Assembly: GCA_037355855.1 (NCBI GenBank)
Contig: CM074761.1
Location: 4,297,346 to 4,361,345 of the forward strand
Source: Pseudo-nitzschia pungens
Taxonomy: Eukaryota > Bacillariophyta > Bacillariophyceae > Bacillariales > Bacillariaceae
Length of the DNA: 64,000 bases
Reading direction: 5' to 3'
Below, piece after piece: positions 33,194 through 44,747 of the stretch; position 1 is the stretch's first letter; each line of letters begins with the position of its first letter. The position numbers were made by a program, and so were the translations under genes. Under the pieces are notes generated by a model that saw nothing but the letters and a program-made list of their open reading frames with translations, was not told the origin of the DNA and searched no databases.

Positions 33194-35790
33194 TCATGGA
33201 AACTTTGGGCTTTGCAGTTGTGTTTCGTTTGCTAGACGTCTCAGCCGTGGGATATCGCTGTCAAGGATATTTTGCAACTTCGCTAATTCTGACGATGACG
33301 CGCTCGTATTACTTGCACCATTTTCGAAAGCAGCAGTCAAGGCCGCACGCAATGAACCTCGAACACGCTGCCAGATATTCGCAATGAATTCATCACCATC
33401 CTGAACTTGCCGAGCGTGTGTTCGCTGGAATGATGCGCTGAGCGATTCGAGAGACAGTAAATCTTCTTGAGCATGCTTCAAGTAACTCTGATGGTACCAT
33501 ATCAATCCTCCAATTCCAACGATTGAAGTTCCAAACACTCCGCCTTGGATCATAGCATCTAAACCTAAATAGTTTGCTCCCCCCAACGCCAAGCCCGACA
33601 ACGAAGTCAATCCAGCTTCTCGAAGCCGACTGTTTCTCCATTCTTTGTTGTATCGGGATAGGACCTTTTTTCGGTGACAACAGACACAAAACAGAACCAC
33701 CGACGACAGGAGAATAAATGAGTAAAAGTCTGGTCGGGGAGGTGATGTAAGTTACGTCGAAATCCCCTACTTCAGTGTGACTTACATCGTTCCAAATTCT
33801 TGAGTACAAAATCAATGTGGATGTTGAGTCATAGAGATTGGTGATAACATTATCTATCCGTCGTTTTGGAGCTTTCATGCAAAGCTCGACAACGTCATCC
33901 TTGTTGGCTGCTAGGTCGCTCAAGCTCGCTGGAAGTTGAGAAGTCTGACTATCTTCGTTTTTCAGACTCATGGTAAAGATCGGGGGCAAATCCTTGCGAG
34001 GAATGACCTTTGAAAGATTCCAGCCTGGATAGTCAGGAGGCAAGACATAAGAGAGTGATGAGAAAGATATTTCGTAGTCATTCATAAAGAATGGAACGTC
34101 ATCATCAGAAAACAATGAAAACGGCACGGCCGGTAATTTCAACTGAATTCTGGAAACCATCAAAACGCTTTCGATCTTCTCTTTTCGTGATTGACACAAC
34201 AATGGAATCACTTACACACTATAATACATTGTTCACAATTGTTCATGGGAGTTGCAGCCAACAAGATGATGCAATGAAAACGAATGAGCAGCAGCATTTA
34301 CGTTGTTCCAAATCATTTCAAATACCCAAGGAATGGCCATCTCCTCCGATGGTTAACAAAGGAAGCACTTACAAGAACCATACGCTCGTGCGAAGTCATG
34401 AATCTTTTCGAATTGATCGGCCTTGTTCAATACAATTAACAGCTTGTGATCCATCCCGCTTAAGGAGTTTAGCAACACCGACATAGTTTCACCTGTTGTC
34501 CCCGGCTTGTCGGGGTCGAAAAAGACTAAAACAATATCAGCTCTATGAGCGAACCAATCTTGAAATACAATTAAGGCATAGAAGAGAAAATAGATTGTGA
34601 GTTGGTTGAAACTGTTCGATCCCTTTTTCTCTCATGCCTCGGAACTTACGGACAACTCCGGGGAAATCATAGCCTCGATCCATCACTTCCTTATTGCCAC
34701 CAGGTGAGTCAATCATACCACTAGAATAGGTGTGATCAGTTTTTCAGTTCAAAGTGAGTCCAAATTCAAAGGAAAAGAATCGCTTCACGACAACCGATGA
34801 AAGAAAAAGTTACGAAATAGTTCTTTACTCACGGTGAATCCACCTTTTGCATCAAAATCGTGTGTCGGTCATTGACAGGAGAATTGAAAATAAGTACATG
34901 TATTGAGAAATTGATCAAGTTTGAGATGACGAAACCTCAGTGTTAGAATTAGAAGCACCCGTACAATGACAGTACACGGCAGCAAAATTCACACCTTACC
35001 AACATGAAATTCAATGGACTTTTCCTGTACTTTATTTGGGAATGGTGGATCAAAGTAGGACCAAATTGGCGAAGACCTGCAAACCCTAGATCAGGATCTC
35101 CAACTAAAGTTGGGCCGTCAGCATCTGGAAGGCAGGAGAACATAACATGAGGATTGTTTCTAAAAATGAAGAATTTCGACTTTCTGCATCATCCACTCTC
35201 AACTCATCCACATACCTGTGTCTACCGGACCAGGTGCAATAACAGTGAAAGTATCATCTGTCGGTGCCACTCCTGCTTTCTGAATATCCCGCTGTAGAAT
35301 GTAGTTGATGAAGCTAGACTTCCCCGACGAGTGATTCCCTACTAACAAACAAAATGGCAAACTGCAACCAGTTTCGTGAGCGATTCAAAACAAAGATCAC
35401 CCGCCCATCGTCACGATTTCGATCCAGATAACCAGGAGCAGAAGAAAAAGACCGATGCACGATTCTATTCTTGTTGGCCTACCTTGTATGCGGGGACGAC
35501 TTGGGGATAGCCATGCCCCCTAGTTTTTCATTCAAACTTGACAAGGAATCGTAGAGCTCCGAGCATTGGTTTAGGATTTCGTCGGGAGTGATAGCAGAGT
35601 CAGTCGTCTCCGAGATCCTACCAGCGCTATTCATGAACGCACGCCGAGACTCCAATAAAGGCGATCTAGACGCCAGGGAACGGACGGAGTGAGTGCATCT
35701 CGGAGAAACGGATTTGATAAGCAATCCACGCAGACTTCGTGAGTATTTTATCCCGCTAATAGTGAACCTCTGGACAACTAGATTTGACAT
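33194..35790 (-). CDS. EHD/dynamin-type large GTPase, organelle-targeted (eight exons, one micro-exon)
   Basis: A 518-residue dynamin-superfamily GTPase related to the EHD group, which binds and remodels membranes. Exons: 35790-35483, 35361-35216, 35124-35000, 34843-34833 (11 nt), 34720-34650, 34558-34373, 34024-33786, 33664-33194. Every phase closes. The spliced protein shows all G motifs: LLVGNHSSGKSSFINY (Walker A), PTDDTFTVI (G2), VDSPGMIDSPGG (G3, from the micro-exon), VFFDPDKPGTTGE and IVLNKADQF (G4). The start MSNLVVQRFTISGIKY is basic, amphipathic and lacks acids, which suggests mitochondria. The last exon has a Gly-rich hydrophobic hairpin (LTSLSGLALGGANYLG ... GVFGTSIVGIGGLIW) instead of an EH domain, so it is probably membrane-inserted. 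No EF hand is visible. Function in organelle membrane dynamics is an inference. Confidence 0.85.
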
Positions 35791-36532
35791 TTTAGCTGCC
35801 TTTGCGATTGATCAACTACGACGTAATTGTTAACGATGCAGGTGCAGCGTTTTCGTTTTACGGGTAGATATTCTATTCCCAGCCAAATTCTGCAACCGCG
35901 ATATGGCAAAGTGATCGGAAGAAGACGAAACACTGTGCAATACGAAGGTGCTCAACTCAGTTTTTTTGTATTTTGCGGCATTGTGAATTGCTTCATGGTC
36001 CATGGTCAAATCAAAGAAAATTGCGCAGTGATCACAGTGAACAGGTAAGGTTTTTCTCGACAATCTGCTTCCCCCCATCAACAACGACTCGTGAACGGAT
36101 CTCCTCAATCAAGTCACGATTGAAGAGTGTAATCCGTGAGCTGAAAATTTCGTTCGTACAAAGAAAGTCTTATTTTTGCCAGCCATTCATACCGTACCGG
36201 TAGATCATTGATTGGATGATGGCATCTCAGAAACCTGGTATTATTGCCCGTATTGCAGGAAGGGCTACAGTATTCATGAGGCACCAGGGCCCAGTTGATA
36301 ATTTCGTTGACGGTGAATGATGTTTACCGGTACTTTAAGAGAGATGGATTTCAGAAAAAATGATTCTGGTGTGTGGTGTAAGGTTGTATTGTAGAAGCCG
36401 GAAACTCTTACACAAAGGACTGTGCGCTTATAGTATCATCAGTTGGCGAGAGAAAGAGCAACACCTAGCGCGAACTTGGACGCACAGGAAATTGACAGAC
36501 CCGTCGGCAACGGATGGTATGGAAATTATTTC
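35791..36532. other. Divergent spacer with two small ORFs of unknown status
   Basis: 742 bp between the GTPase and pseudouridine synthase. A frame from the ATG at 35836 reads MQVQRFRFTGRYSIPS and runs into a possible donor (CAG then GTAAGG) near 36043. A second ATG frame lies at 36216. TACCGGTA occurs near 36195. The small frames may be leader exons or chance. Confidence 0.45.
36216..36320 (+). CDS. Possible small ORF (34 aa)
   Basis: It starts MMASQKPGIIARIAGRATVF and ends in NFVDGE. The composition looks protein-like, with no membrane span. It lies 213 bp upstream of the pseudouridine synthase ATG, so it may be an upstream ORF, an exon fragment or chance. Confidence 0.2.
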   Translation: MMASQKPGIIARIAGRATVFMRHQGPVDNFVDGE

Positions 36533-37657
36533 ATGAAGACAAGATACTCAATACAAATAAGTTGCTTGATAGTGGCGTTCAGTGTCACCTTTAAAATCTC
36601 TGCGTCCGCGTTCTTTGCAGTTCGAACAACCATTAAGAACATCGCTTCGCCAGAGATGTACAGGATCTCACTTAATCACGCCCGTCACAACGGCTGGAGG
36701 AGGCGTTCCATTATGGGTCTCTCTGATCTCAATCTTTCGACAAGTAGTGGTCACAACGCGAAGTCTACGGGCAGAAAAAAGGTTAATAAGAACAAAGACA
36801 AATCGCTTTTTCGCGCCGATCGAGTCTTAGCGAATAGAGGATGGGGATCAAGATCGGAGTGTTTTGAGTTGCTTAAAAAGAAGCGAGTGTTCCAACAAAT
36901 TGATTCGGAAATGAAGTGCATCTTAGGCCCGAAAGAAAAAATTGCCATGGATGCCCCTCTTTTTGTTGACGGAAAGAAGGAAGTTCCAAAACTTCCACCG
37001 TTACTACGGGTCTATCATAAACCAAAATGGGTTTTGAGCGTTATGAATGATAGCAAGGGTAGGAAAAATCTTGGAGATCTGGATGAAAAACTCTTTTCAA
37101 ATATGCATCCAGTTGGGAGACTGGATTACGACTCATCAGGGTTGCTACTATTTAGCTCAGATGGAAAGCTCACTCAGAAACTTCTTCACCCAAGTAACGA
37201 GGTTCAAAAGGAGTACGTTGCGCTCGTTGTTGGAAAAGTCATAGAAGATGATCTCAGAGAAAAATTGTCGCAAGGCGTAGAAACGAGTATGGGGACCTTT
37301 CCAGCAGATTTGATTGGCACAAAACAAATCCCTAAAGATGATGTGAAGTCTTTGATAAATGAGATAATTGATAATCTTCCGCCAGAGTATGATCTCGAGA
37401 AATTGGAGAAGAACGGCCATCTCTTTTTCAAAACTGCCTCTGAGCTAAGCGAGGTCCGCCTCGTAGTCGAAGAGGGAAAGCATCGAATGGTTCGTCGTAT
37501 CTTGGCAAATTCTGGTTATCCAGTGATTGGGCTGAAGCGATATAGACTCGGATGCATCACTTTGACCGACGAACTTCTGCCGGGATCTACGAGGGACTTA
37601 ACACCCGAGGAAGAGGAGTGGGCAAACCAGATGCTGAAAACGAAAGTAAGTCGGTAA
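36533..37657 (+). CDS. Plastid-targeted RNA pseudouridine synthase, RsuA/RluB type
   Basis: A 374-residue enzyme that converts uridine to pseudouridine, probably in plastid rRNA. From the ATG at 36533 the first 26 residues form a signal peptide ending SASA, followed by FFAVRTTIKN, the ASAFAP-like plastid import site of diatoms. An S4 RNA-binding domain (FRADRVLANRGWGSRSECFE) precedes the synthase domain: YHKPKWVLSVMND, the catalytic loop HPVGRLDYDSSGLLLFSSDG with nucleophile Asp in GRLD, then LLHPSNEVQKEYVALV and RMVRRILANSGYPVIGLKR. An extra 30-residue insertion (about KDDVKSLINEIIDNLPPEYD) separates two beta strands and is not typical of bacterial enzymes. The frame extends upstream to 36443 without an ATG. 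Family certain; rRNA target inferred. Confidence 0.92.
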   Translation: MKTRYSIQISCLIVAFSVTFKISASAFFAVRTTIKNIASPEMYRISLNHARHNGWRRRSIMGLSDLNLSTSSGHNAKSTGRKKVNKNKDKSLFRADRVLANRGWGSRSECFELLKKKRVFQQIDSEMKCILGPKEKIAMDAPLFVDGKKEVPKLPPLLRVYHKPKWVLSVMNDSKGRKNLGDLDEKLFSNMHPVGRLDYDSSGLLLFSSDGKLTQKLLHPSNEVQKEYVALVVGKVIEDDLREKLSQGVETSMGTFPADLIGTKQIPKDDVKSLINEIIDNLPPEYDLEKLEKNGHLFFKTASELSEVRLVVEEGKHRMVRRILANSGYPVIGLKRYRLGCITLTDELLPGSTRDLTPEEEEWANQMLKTKVSR

Positions 37658-38769
37658 CCTGAACGAATAGAGATGCTTTTTCACACAGGAAGATAAGTCA
37701 TGCATTGACAAGCACAGTAGTTCAACGGTGTTTTTCACAGCCTATTTTAACTACAATTATAGATAGCAGAATTTGCAAGGTTTTGAACATGTGCTGTTTG
37801 CAGTAGTCTTAGTCACGCATTAGAAAAACTTCAACGTGTTGACCAAAATCGAAGTTTTTATTTGCTTGCTCAATACTTCGGCAGTGTATCTTCTTTTGCT
37901 GCTAATAATAGTAAGGGACACTAACGTCTGCTTGAAAATAGTTTGTTCGCATACCGATTGACTTCGTAGACGCCGATGGCAGATCAATAATTTTTCTTAT
38001 CATCTAAACAGAATGAGTATGTGAGCGTGAAATTGAAAGCCATCTTGGTTGTCTCTACATCCACGATGAATTTTTCAGTCGGACGACAGAATTTTTTGTT
38101 GCTCTAATTATGGTGTAAGGTTACCCTGTATTGAATACCAGTACCGGTAGATAGAAGGTTTCCACAGAACGACCGATACATACCGCACAGTAATCTGTCA
38201 TCGGCATACATGCGCAAACAAATAACCGGTCGAACACTATCGTACGGTACGTGTAGACATCTGAATAGTGTTCGTGAATTCATTATTATTATTTTATCCA
38301 ACGGCGCAAAATCCCGGTACAGTAATTACGTAGTAACCTACGGAAATGGAATTTTCAGACATTCACCGCAAAACTCGAGACGGATCGGTTGTACAATACT
38401 CAAAATACTGTGTAGCTAGACAATTTTTGGCACTCATCGAAGAGCAAAAGTAAAGAAGCACACGAAAAATGAAATATATCGCACGCCGAACAACCGATCC
38501 CAGTACTGACATAAGTTTATTCCGAAAGAGAACATCGACTGTGATTGCCATGGATTATTTTTCAGGTTCTTTCCACTATCGTTTCGTGGCGCAGGGTGCA
38601 GGGAGTTCCGGAATGCTCAAAATCAAACATTTTTTGTCTGACAGTTGGTGGACGACGTATGAAGGATTGATCACTCTTGTTGTGATGCGTTTTCCTTCCA
38701 TGATAGCTCCGGCCTACAAGATAGACAGATAGAAAGAGAGAGATCTGAAGTATGCCCTAGACGTTCACC
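37658..38769. other. Intergenic spacer and 5' region of the first cyclin gene
   Basis: A motif-poor block (37680-38090) is followed by the motif-rich part with TAAGGTTAC at 38116. An 87-codon frame from the ATG at 38469 is open but has no recognisable domain; it is treated as chance. Confidence 0.5.
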
Positions 38770-41705
38770 ATGTTGGACCTGGATACAGTTGCTACATTTA
38801 TGATAACTCTCGTGACGAATTACTTTGCCAGGTGTGGCGATTCTCTAGAACCTATTTTGGATGAAAACTACGACGCCAATGCTGCAACTGTCATCTCTCC
38901 CGTAAAAAAACAGAAGGAAAAGTCCGAACCGGATCAACTGACAGCGACATCTGGTGATGGGATGTCAATTTGTGATAGTTTTGACATATGCCACAGTTTT
39001 GAAGCAGATGGTGAACAAGAGCCTTTTACGATACAAAAAATGGACGGTACTGATTTAATTTTTTTCCCATGCCCGTCGTCAGAAACGCCATCCACCAACC
39101 GACCTTTGATAGGAATTAGAAATCCTTCTAGCTACGATGCTAAGATAAAGCCTGTGGCGCTCGGAAATCGGCCCCTTTCACTAACGACAGAAAAGAATGA
39201 TGCGTCTAAAGCCGTAATCACACCTCCGTCGGAGATTGTGTCAAAATGGATTGAAAAGGGAATGAGCAAAGAGAATTTCAACAATGCGGTCCCTTCTCAT
39301 GAGCAGCAACAGTTCCCCTTCGATGAGATGAAAACAATGGAAAAAGCAAAATCCACCTCGAGGAAACCTCCGTTGGGGACACTCGGGACTCAACAGTCCC
39401 GCCTCAAGAATACCGGAAGCAGTCGCATCGATAGTCCCACGACTTTCAATTCCAACAGGAGCGCACGGATACCCTTCGCGAGTAAGAAAGGCGACAAAAA
39501 AGCTCGAGCAGAAACAACGAAGCCATCACCGACAGCATCGTCACTCCAACGCTACGGAAACGATTCCTCTTGCAACATCGACAACTTGAAAAAATCGAAA
39601 GAGAATAATCACTATAGGAAGCTTCGAAACGTGATGTCGTCCCATTGGAAAGAAGCAACGGATCCCAGAACAGGTCTGACATATTACTTTCATGAAATTA
39701 CTCGAGAGACGCAATGGCGAAAACCAATGTGTCTAGCGAGCGATGAAGAAAGGTTGGCCATGAAAGAAAAGGAACAAAAAGAAAGAGATTTCTTTGCAGT
39801 CATGGAAGCTAACATATTGAACTCGCTTTCTCGCGGTGTGATACCGGGAACCTCTGCACCGGATCGACGATTGTCCTCGTCTCGACAGACATCGTCTGCT
39901 TCATCTAAGAAAGAAATCGTTTGGGAGGGGAGCTCATCCGTCGAATGTGGCGAAAGCCCACGTGATACGCAGAAGTCGTCTTTCGTCCGACCTACAGAGG
40001 TCAATCCCAACTTGATCAGGACTATCAGTGGAATGGAAGAAACACTATTGAAGAATGTCATTCGTAGACAACCTTCTTTTAGAACTCTCAAGCCTGTTGG
40101 CGCCACAAGAGAACCTTCTCTCGACATTCAAGACTTGTGGGAATCAAAGGACTCGATCGAAGCCTGGGCAAATAGCAGCGGTATGACCCAATTGAGTTTT
40201 CGCAGCAGTCTTGGAACGTTGGAGGAAGACTCGACGGGAGGTAACCCCGAAGCCAGCCCAAACAGCACACCCCGTTCGAAATCTGAGAAGCTAAGCTATC
40301 TTCCAGAAACTCCAACCGACGACTTGAGCTTTAAGGAAACGGAAGCATTAACAAAACTCGTAAGCCTGACGAATGAAATGATTCATGCCGAGAAGGATGA
40401 TGGAGATGAAAATGCCGCAACACAACCATGCGAAAGAACAAAGAATAGTGATCAAGATCAGGATGGGCATGGGGAAAGCGCTTCACAAATGTTCGGACAG
40501 GGAACAGACGGAGATATTGGGCACGTATTGCCACGTGAAACGGATCTCGAGTTTTCGGATGAGGAAGAAGAGGAACCAGGACCCTTGTCAACACCAAGAA
40601 GTGAACAAGGGAAAACAGTGGTTGCGAATTCTAGTAAACCTACAGCAGACCCGTTTCGACCTGGAATACAACGCAGGAACACTTGCGGAACGATGTACAT
40701 TAGAACCACAATGTCTGCGCCAGATAAGGATGCAACAATACGGGTGAGTTTGTGTTGAAAGTTAGAAAACTTAGCAAATCCTGAAGAAATTATATCAACT
40801 TCGGGGGATCGTTATTCTCATTGTTTTTGAAATCTGCCATTCCTTCCAAGTGCGTGTGTGGAGTGTACCGTTCTCATATCTTATCTTCCGAACAAGAGAA
40901 TCTTGGTGTAGATGGGAGGGAAGATTTTCGGGTGTTCAATGATTACCCTGACGACGTAATAGAGGAAGAAGCTTTTATTCCGAGCCTCGATGATATTGTT
41001 ACGTTTTACAGAGATACTTTCTTCAAAGCCCAAATGGAAGCAGACTGCATCATCATGTCATTGATTTATGTTGAGAGATTGATCAAGAAAACGATTGGTC
41101 GTTTGCGTCCCAGAGCAAGTAACTGGCGTTCGCTGATTTTCAGCTGCATGATTCTATCGAGTAAAGTTTGGGATGGTGAGTGATACAGTGTTTACCACCG
41201 AGCGTCATTTTCCTTTCCAAATATGTTCTAAACCAATCACTCGGCTTCAACTGCATTTAATTGGATTCTCGATACACTCGTCCTACCCAAAGACTTGTCT
41301 ATGTGGAATGCGGATTTCAGCGAGTCGTGTCCACCCGGAGGTGTCAATTTTTCGTTGCAACGAGTAAATCAGCTCGAACTAGCAGTTTTGAATTCTTTAA
41401 AATTCAATGTGAAAGTACTAGCGAGTGAATATGCCAAATACTATTTTCTACTTCGCTCAATGCTGATCAAAAGTGGTCTCGGAGGTGAAGATCTTGGCTC
41501 GTTGGATCCACTGGATGTTGAAGGTGCGCGAAGGCTACAGCAAGTCTCTTCTCAATTCGAATCTCGGTCTATAATGAAATCCGATGCACGTGCAACTCTC
41601 AACCGAAGAACTAAAAGTCTGGCAGGCCAATTAGGACCCAACACACGTACCATTCAACAGCCCAGGACGAAAGTCGGACTCGAACAAGTTGTAGAGATGA
41701 ATTAA
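38770..41705 (+). CDS. WW-domain cyclin, PHO80/cyclin-Y-like, copy A (three exons)
   Basis: A 903-residue protein combining a WW domain and a PHO80-type cyclin box. Exons are 38770-40743, 40851-41175 and 41293-41705; both introns start GTGAGT and end AAG. Joints read ATIRCVCGVYR and KVWDDLSMW, confirmed by the neighbouring paralogue. The WW domain is SHWKEATDPRTGLTYYFHEI with TQWRKP (residues about 293-325); it would bind proline-rich ligands. A long Ser/Glu-rich linker follows. The cyclin region has QMEADCIIMSLIYVERLIKK, RASNWRSLIFSCMILSSKVWDD and NQLELAVLNSLKFNVKV.ASEYAKYYF, the conserved cyclin-N pattern of the PHO80/PCL/cyclin-Y group, which partner a CDK such as PHO85 or CDK14/16. Partner and process are inferred. 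Confidence 0.9.
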
Positions 41706-41831
41706 TGAAATCGACAGACCACCCGCTCCCACCGAAGTTTCATGACGACTTACGTCTCGGGCGGTTTCGAAAGTAAGATCTAAACACAAGCAATAGCTGT
41801 ACTTTACGTAAAAGGCTCCCAAGTAGAAAAG

Positions 41832-43750
41832 TCAGTTCACTAGCTGCTCTAGGCAAACGGAATCATTCAATACGGGATCACCGGAATGAAATTCTTCTTT
41901 CGGAATCGCGTTGAACATACTTCCATCCATACTTTTCGTGCGTCTCTCACGGGGTTCTGTTGTTAAGCACCGATCGAAGTAAGGAGTTTTCAAAGATTCG
42001 AGTTTCTCAAACGCCTCCCTTTTACCCAATGGCTTGTCGTCTTCCTTGACTAATCCACTTTGCAGCAGCATTGTTCGAATCAAGAAGTAGTACTTAGCAT
42101 ACTCACTGGCAGTAACCTTGACATCGAATTCGAGGCACTTCAGCAAAGCCAATTCCAATTCATTGATACGAGACAATGTGAACGAGGCGAATCCAATGGT
42201 GTGTGCAGTAACATTGGCAAAATCGTTGTTCCACATGGATAGGTCGTCCCATACCTTGCTCGCCAGGACCATACAGGAAAAGAGAAAAGATCTCCAATTT
42301 CCTGGAGACGGCGATAAAGTTCCATCGGTGGATTTGATCAGTCGCTCGATGTATATGAGAGAGAATATTATTGTGTCGTGTTCCATTTGCGATCGTTCGT
42401 AGAAAGCTTCGTAAAACTCAGCAATCTCTGTGAGAGATGGAACGCATTCTGCCCTCCGCCGTCTCGGCGAGCCAAACTTATCGTCAAACACATCGAATTC
42501 AAGGATTAGATGTTTTTTCTCAATGTCACAAGCGTGCTTCTGTTCCATGGATTGTCCGATGTGAGCCCGATACACACCACACACACATTTTATAGTAGCC
42601 TTTATATCAGGATTTGTCATGAAGTTTTGTAGGTAAATTGTTCCTCCCGTATTCCGCCGTGTGTGACCAATCGATGACTTCGAAGAAGGATCTCGGCGGT
42701 CCTGCTGTGCATTATATAATTCGCCATTAATTGGTGCATCCAAAAATTTTTCTCCCGCGAGTTCCACATCAGGTTTTTGATCGGTGTCGTATCCTATTTT
42801 CTCGTCCCTTCGAGAGAGTAAGTTCTCGTCAAATGGATCCCTCTGCCTTTTATCCTGCGCAAAATATTTTGATCCTGGTAATGGAGGTCGCCCTGCCATT
42901 AAGGCTGAATTTCGAATTGTATTTTTTTTCCGTTTTGGTGTTCCGTGATTTTGCTCTTGTCGTGTGGTATTCATACCAGGATTTGGTTTCGTTCCTAATT
43001 CTTCCAAAAGAACACCGTGCATTGCTGAAATTGTTCTGACATGCGATTTGGGTATTGGTTCTTGTGGTGGCCCTTCTCTTTTCGTTTCATGGAATGGGAT
43101 TCCAGGGATGACTTCACCCCGAGATAAACTATCTAGAATGTTTTTTTCCATTTCGTTGAAAAATGCCCGAGCTATCCTCCTTTTTTCTCGTTTTCTCCGT
43201 CGTTCTAGAGCCTTCAGCTCAGCAGGCTGATGAGACCAAAGTCGTTTCGAATCAAAGTGATGAGAATAAAATCATGGGTTAGGGATCAGAACACGAGAAT
43301 CATTGAGGTCGATTGCATCCATTCGTGTTTTGCAATCCCTACCTTTTTCCATTGCGTCTTTCTTGTAATGGTGTCATAGTAGTAGGTGTTTCCGGAGGCC
43401 GGATCCAATGCACTCTTCCATATTGCACAAGATGGATTCAAAGAATTTTCTGAACTACTTTCGGATTCTTCGTCATTGAAACATTTTCCTTCGTTGTCCA
43501 TGTCAATAGCTTCATTCATCGTTGGCATGCCACCCGAGTCCATTACGAATACACGTTTTTTTTTGCCGTTGCTACATCGTCTAGAATCCTTGGGATCGTC
43601 CACATCGCCAATGTCCCAAAAGCTTAGGTCTTTTATGAATGAATTCAAAATCGAGCTGCGTCCCGAGGGATTCTTGACCACCGTCAGCCTTAGGTTATGG
43701 AGTAAGTCGTTCTCCGTCCCGTCATGTTCAAAATGTGATGGACAGAACAT
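41832..43750 (-). CDS. WW-domain cyclin, PHO80/cyclin-Y-like, copy B (two exons)
   Basis: Paralogue of the gene at 38770, inverted and tail to tail with 126 bp between stops. Exons are 43750-43343 and 43226-41832; the 116-nt intron (GTAGGG to CAG) follows the WW domain and joins TQWKK to PAELKALERR. Total is 600 residues. The WW domain is CAIWKSALDPASGNTYYYDT with TRKTQWKK. Shared segments with copy A are KNILDSLSRGEVIPG, RRNTGGTIYL, IKCVCGVYRAHI, RSFLFSCMVLASKVWDDLSMW and NELELALLKCLEFDVKVTASEYAKYYF. The cyclin region has no intron here, while copy A has two. The N-terminus may be incomplete: the frame continues upstream of the ATG at 43750 to a CAG near 43797, so a first exon is possible. 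Confidence 0.88.
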
Positions 43751-44747
43751 CTCATCTATTCTCGTCTTTTCTACGAGTACTTGTGCTTGTAGCTCTGAAT
43801 TGAAATGAATGAAGAGGATGGCAGACTAAAATCACCATGCCATTGGAAGTTTCCATTAGATGGGTTGCATTCTGGTTCTTCCTGAACTTGCTTTCATTCT
43901 TCACAAAAAGCAGAGGGATGAATGATGATTGCGGTAACCTTACGGTAAGTTACTCGTATTTGAATCGCAAAACGTGTTCCCTTTCTCAATATGCTCTCAA
44001 ATGCTCATCCAATTTTTCCCCCGTAAATACGAGTAAGTTACTCGTATGCAATTCTACAACTGCCGGTAGTTGGCGAAAAGTCAGACCAAAATGTCAAAAC
44101 AGAGAGTCGGAGTCTAAGCGCACCGAACATGGTGTTTTTTCAACACAACACAGTTGCCCAATCTCCTCTACGACCAAGTCGGAGTAAGGTTACCTTACAT
44201 ACTCGTCGTGATTTTCGTTAGGATCATTGCTCAATTGCCCTCGCACCTCGCATATCAAGACCGCTACACGATTGCATAAATTGGATCTTGGAACTCATAG
44301 TAAAAGTATTTTCCCGATTACGGTACCGGTATGTTGGGTGGCGGAGCGCGATACAGAAAACAGTCGTTCGATGCCGTTGTGATCGATTATCATCCATCAC
44401 ACCATACAATTGCAAGGGGCTTCGAAAAATTTCTGTGTTTCGGTCCATTTTTCTGAAACTCGAACCACCAAACCCCATCGTCAAACTCCAAACCGCTACT
44501 CGAGAGTAAATCGAGTAAACCCATTAGAGTAACTGGTAATCAAGGTTACCTAGTACCGTCGTAAGTTGTGATCTTACAGTCACGTACAACACAAAATCGA
44601 TACGGTACGCCTCGTCTCCCTTCTCCCTCGCCTCTGAGTTGAACCATACAGTACCCCACGAACTTGCAACGGAGTGCGAGGCTGATCTAGTGTGTCCGAA
44701 TCGATCATACCGTGCGAAGAAACCGGTCTTCACCTCCAATTTTGAAT
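43751..44747. other. Divergent intergenic spacer
   Basis: Between cyclin copy B and the S1-NKAP gene. It holds GTAACCTTA at 43934, GAGTAAGTTACTCGTA near 44030 and TAAGGTTAC at 44185. No gene is supported. Confidence 0.6.

Noticed and set aside
36216..36320. Small ORF as a real first exon of the pseudouridine synthase
   Set aside because: The synthase has its own signal peptide and ATG at 36533, and no splice path joins the two while keeping a plastid presequence.
38469..38732. 87-codon frame upstream of WW-cyclin copy A
   Set aside because: True ATG but no domain, signal or conserved pattern; lies in the presumed promoter/5' UTR.
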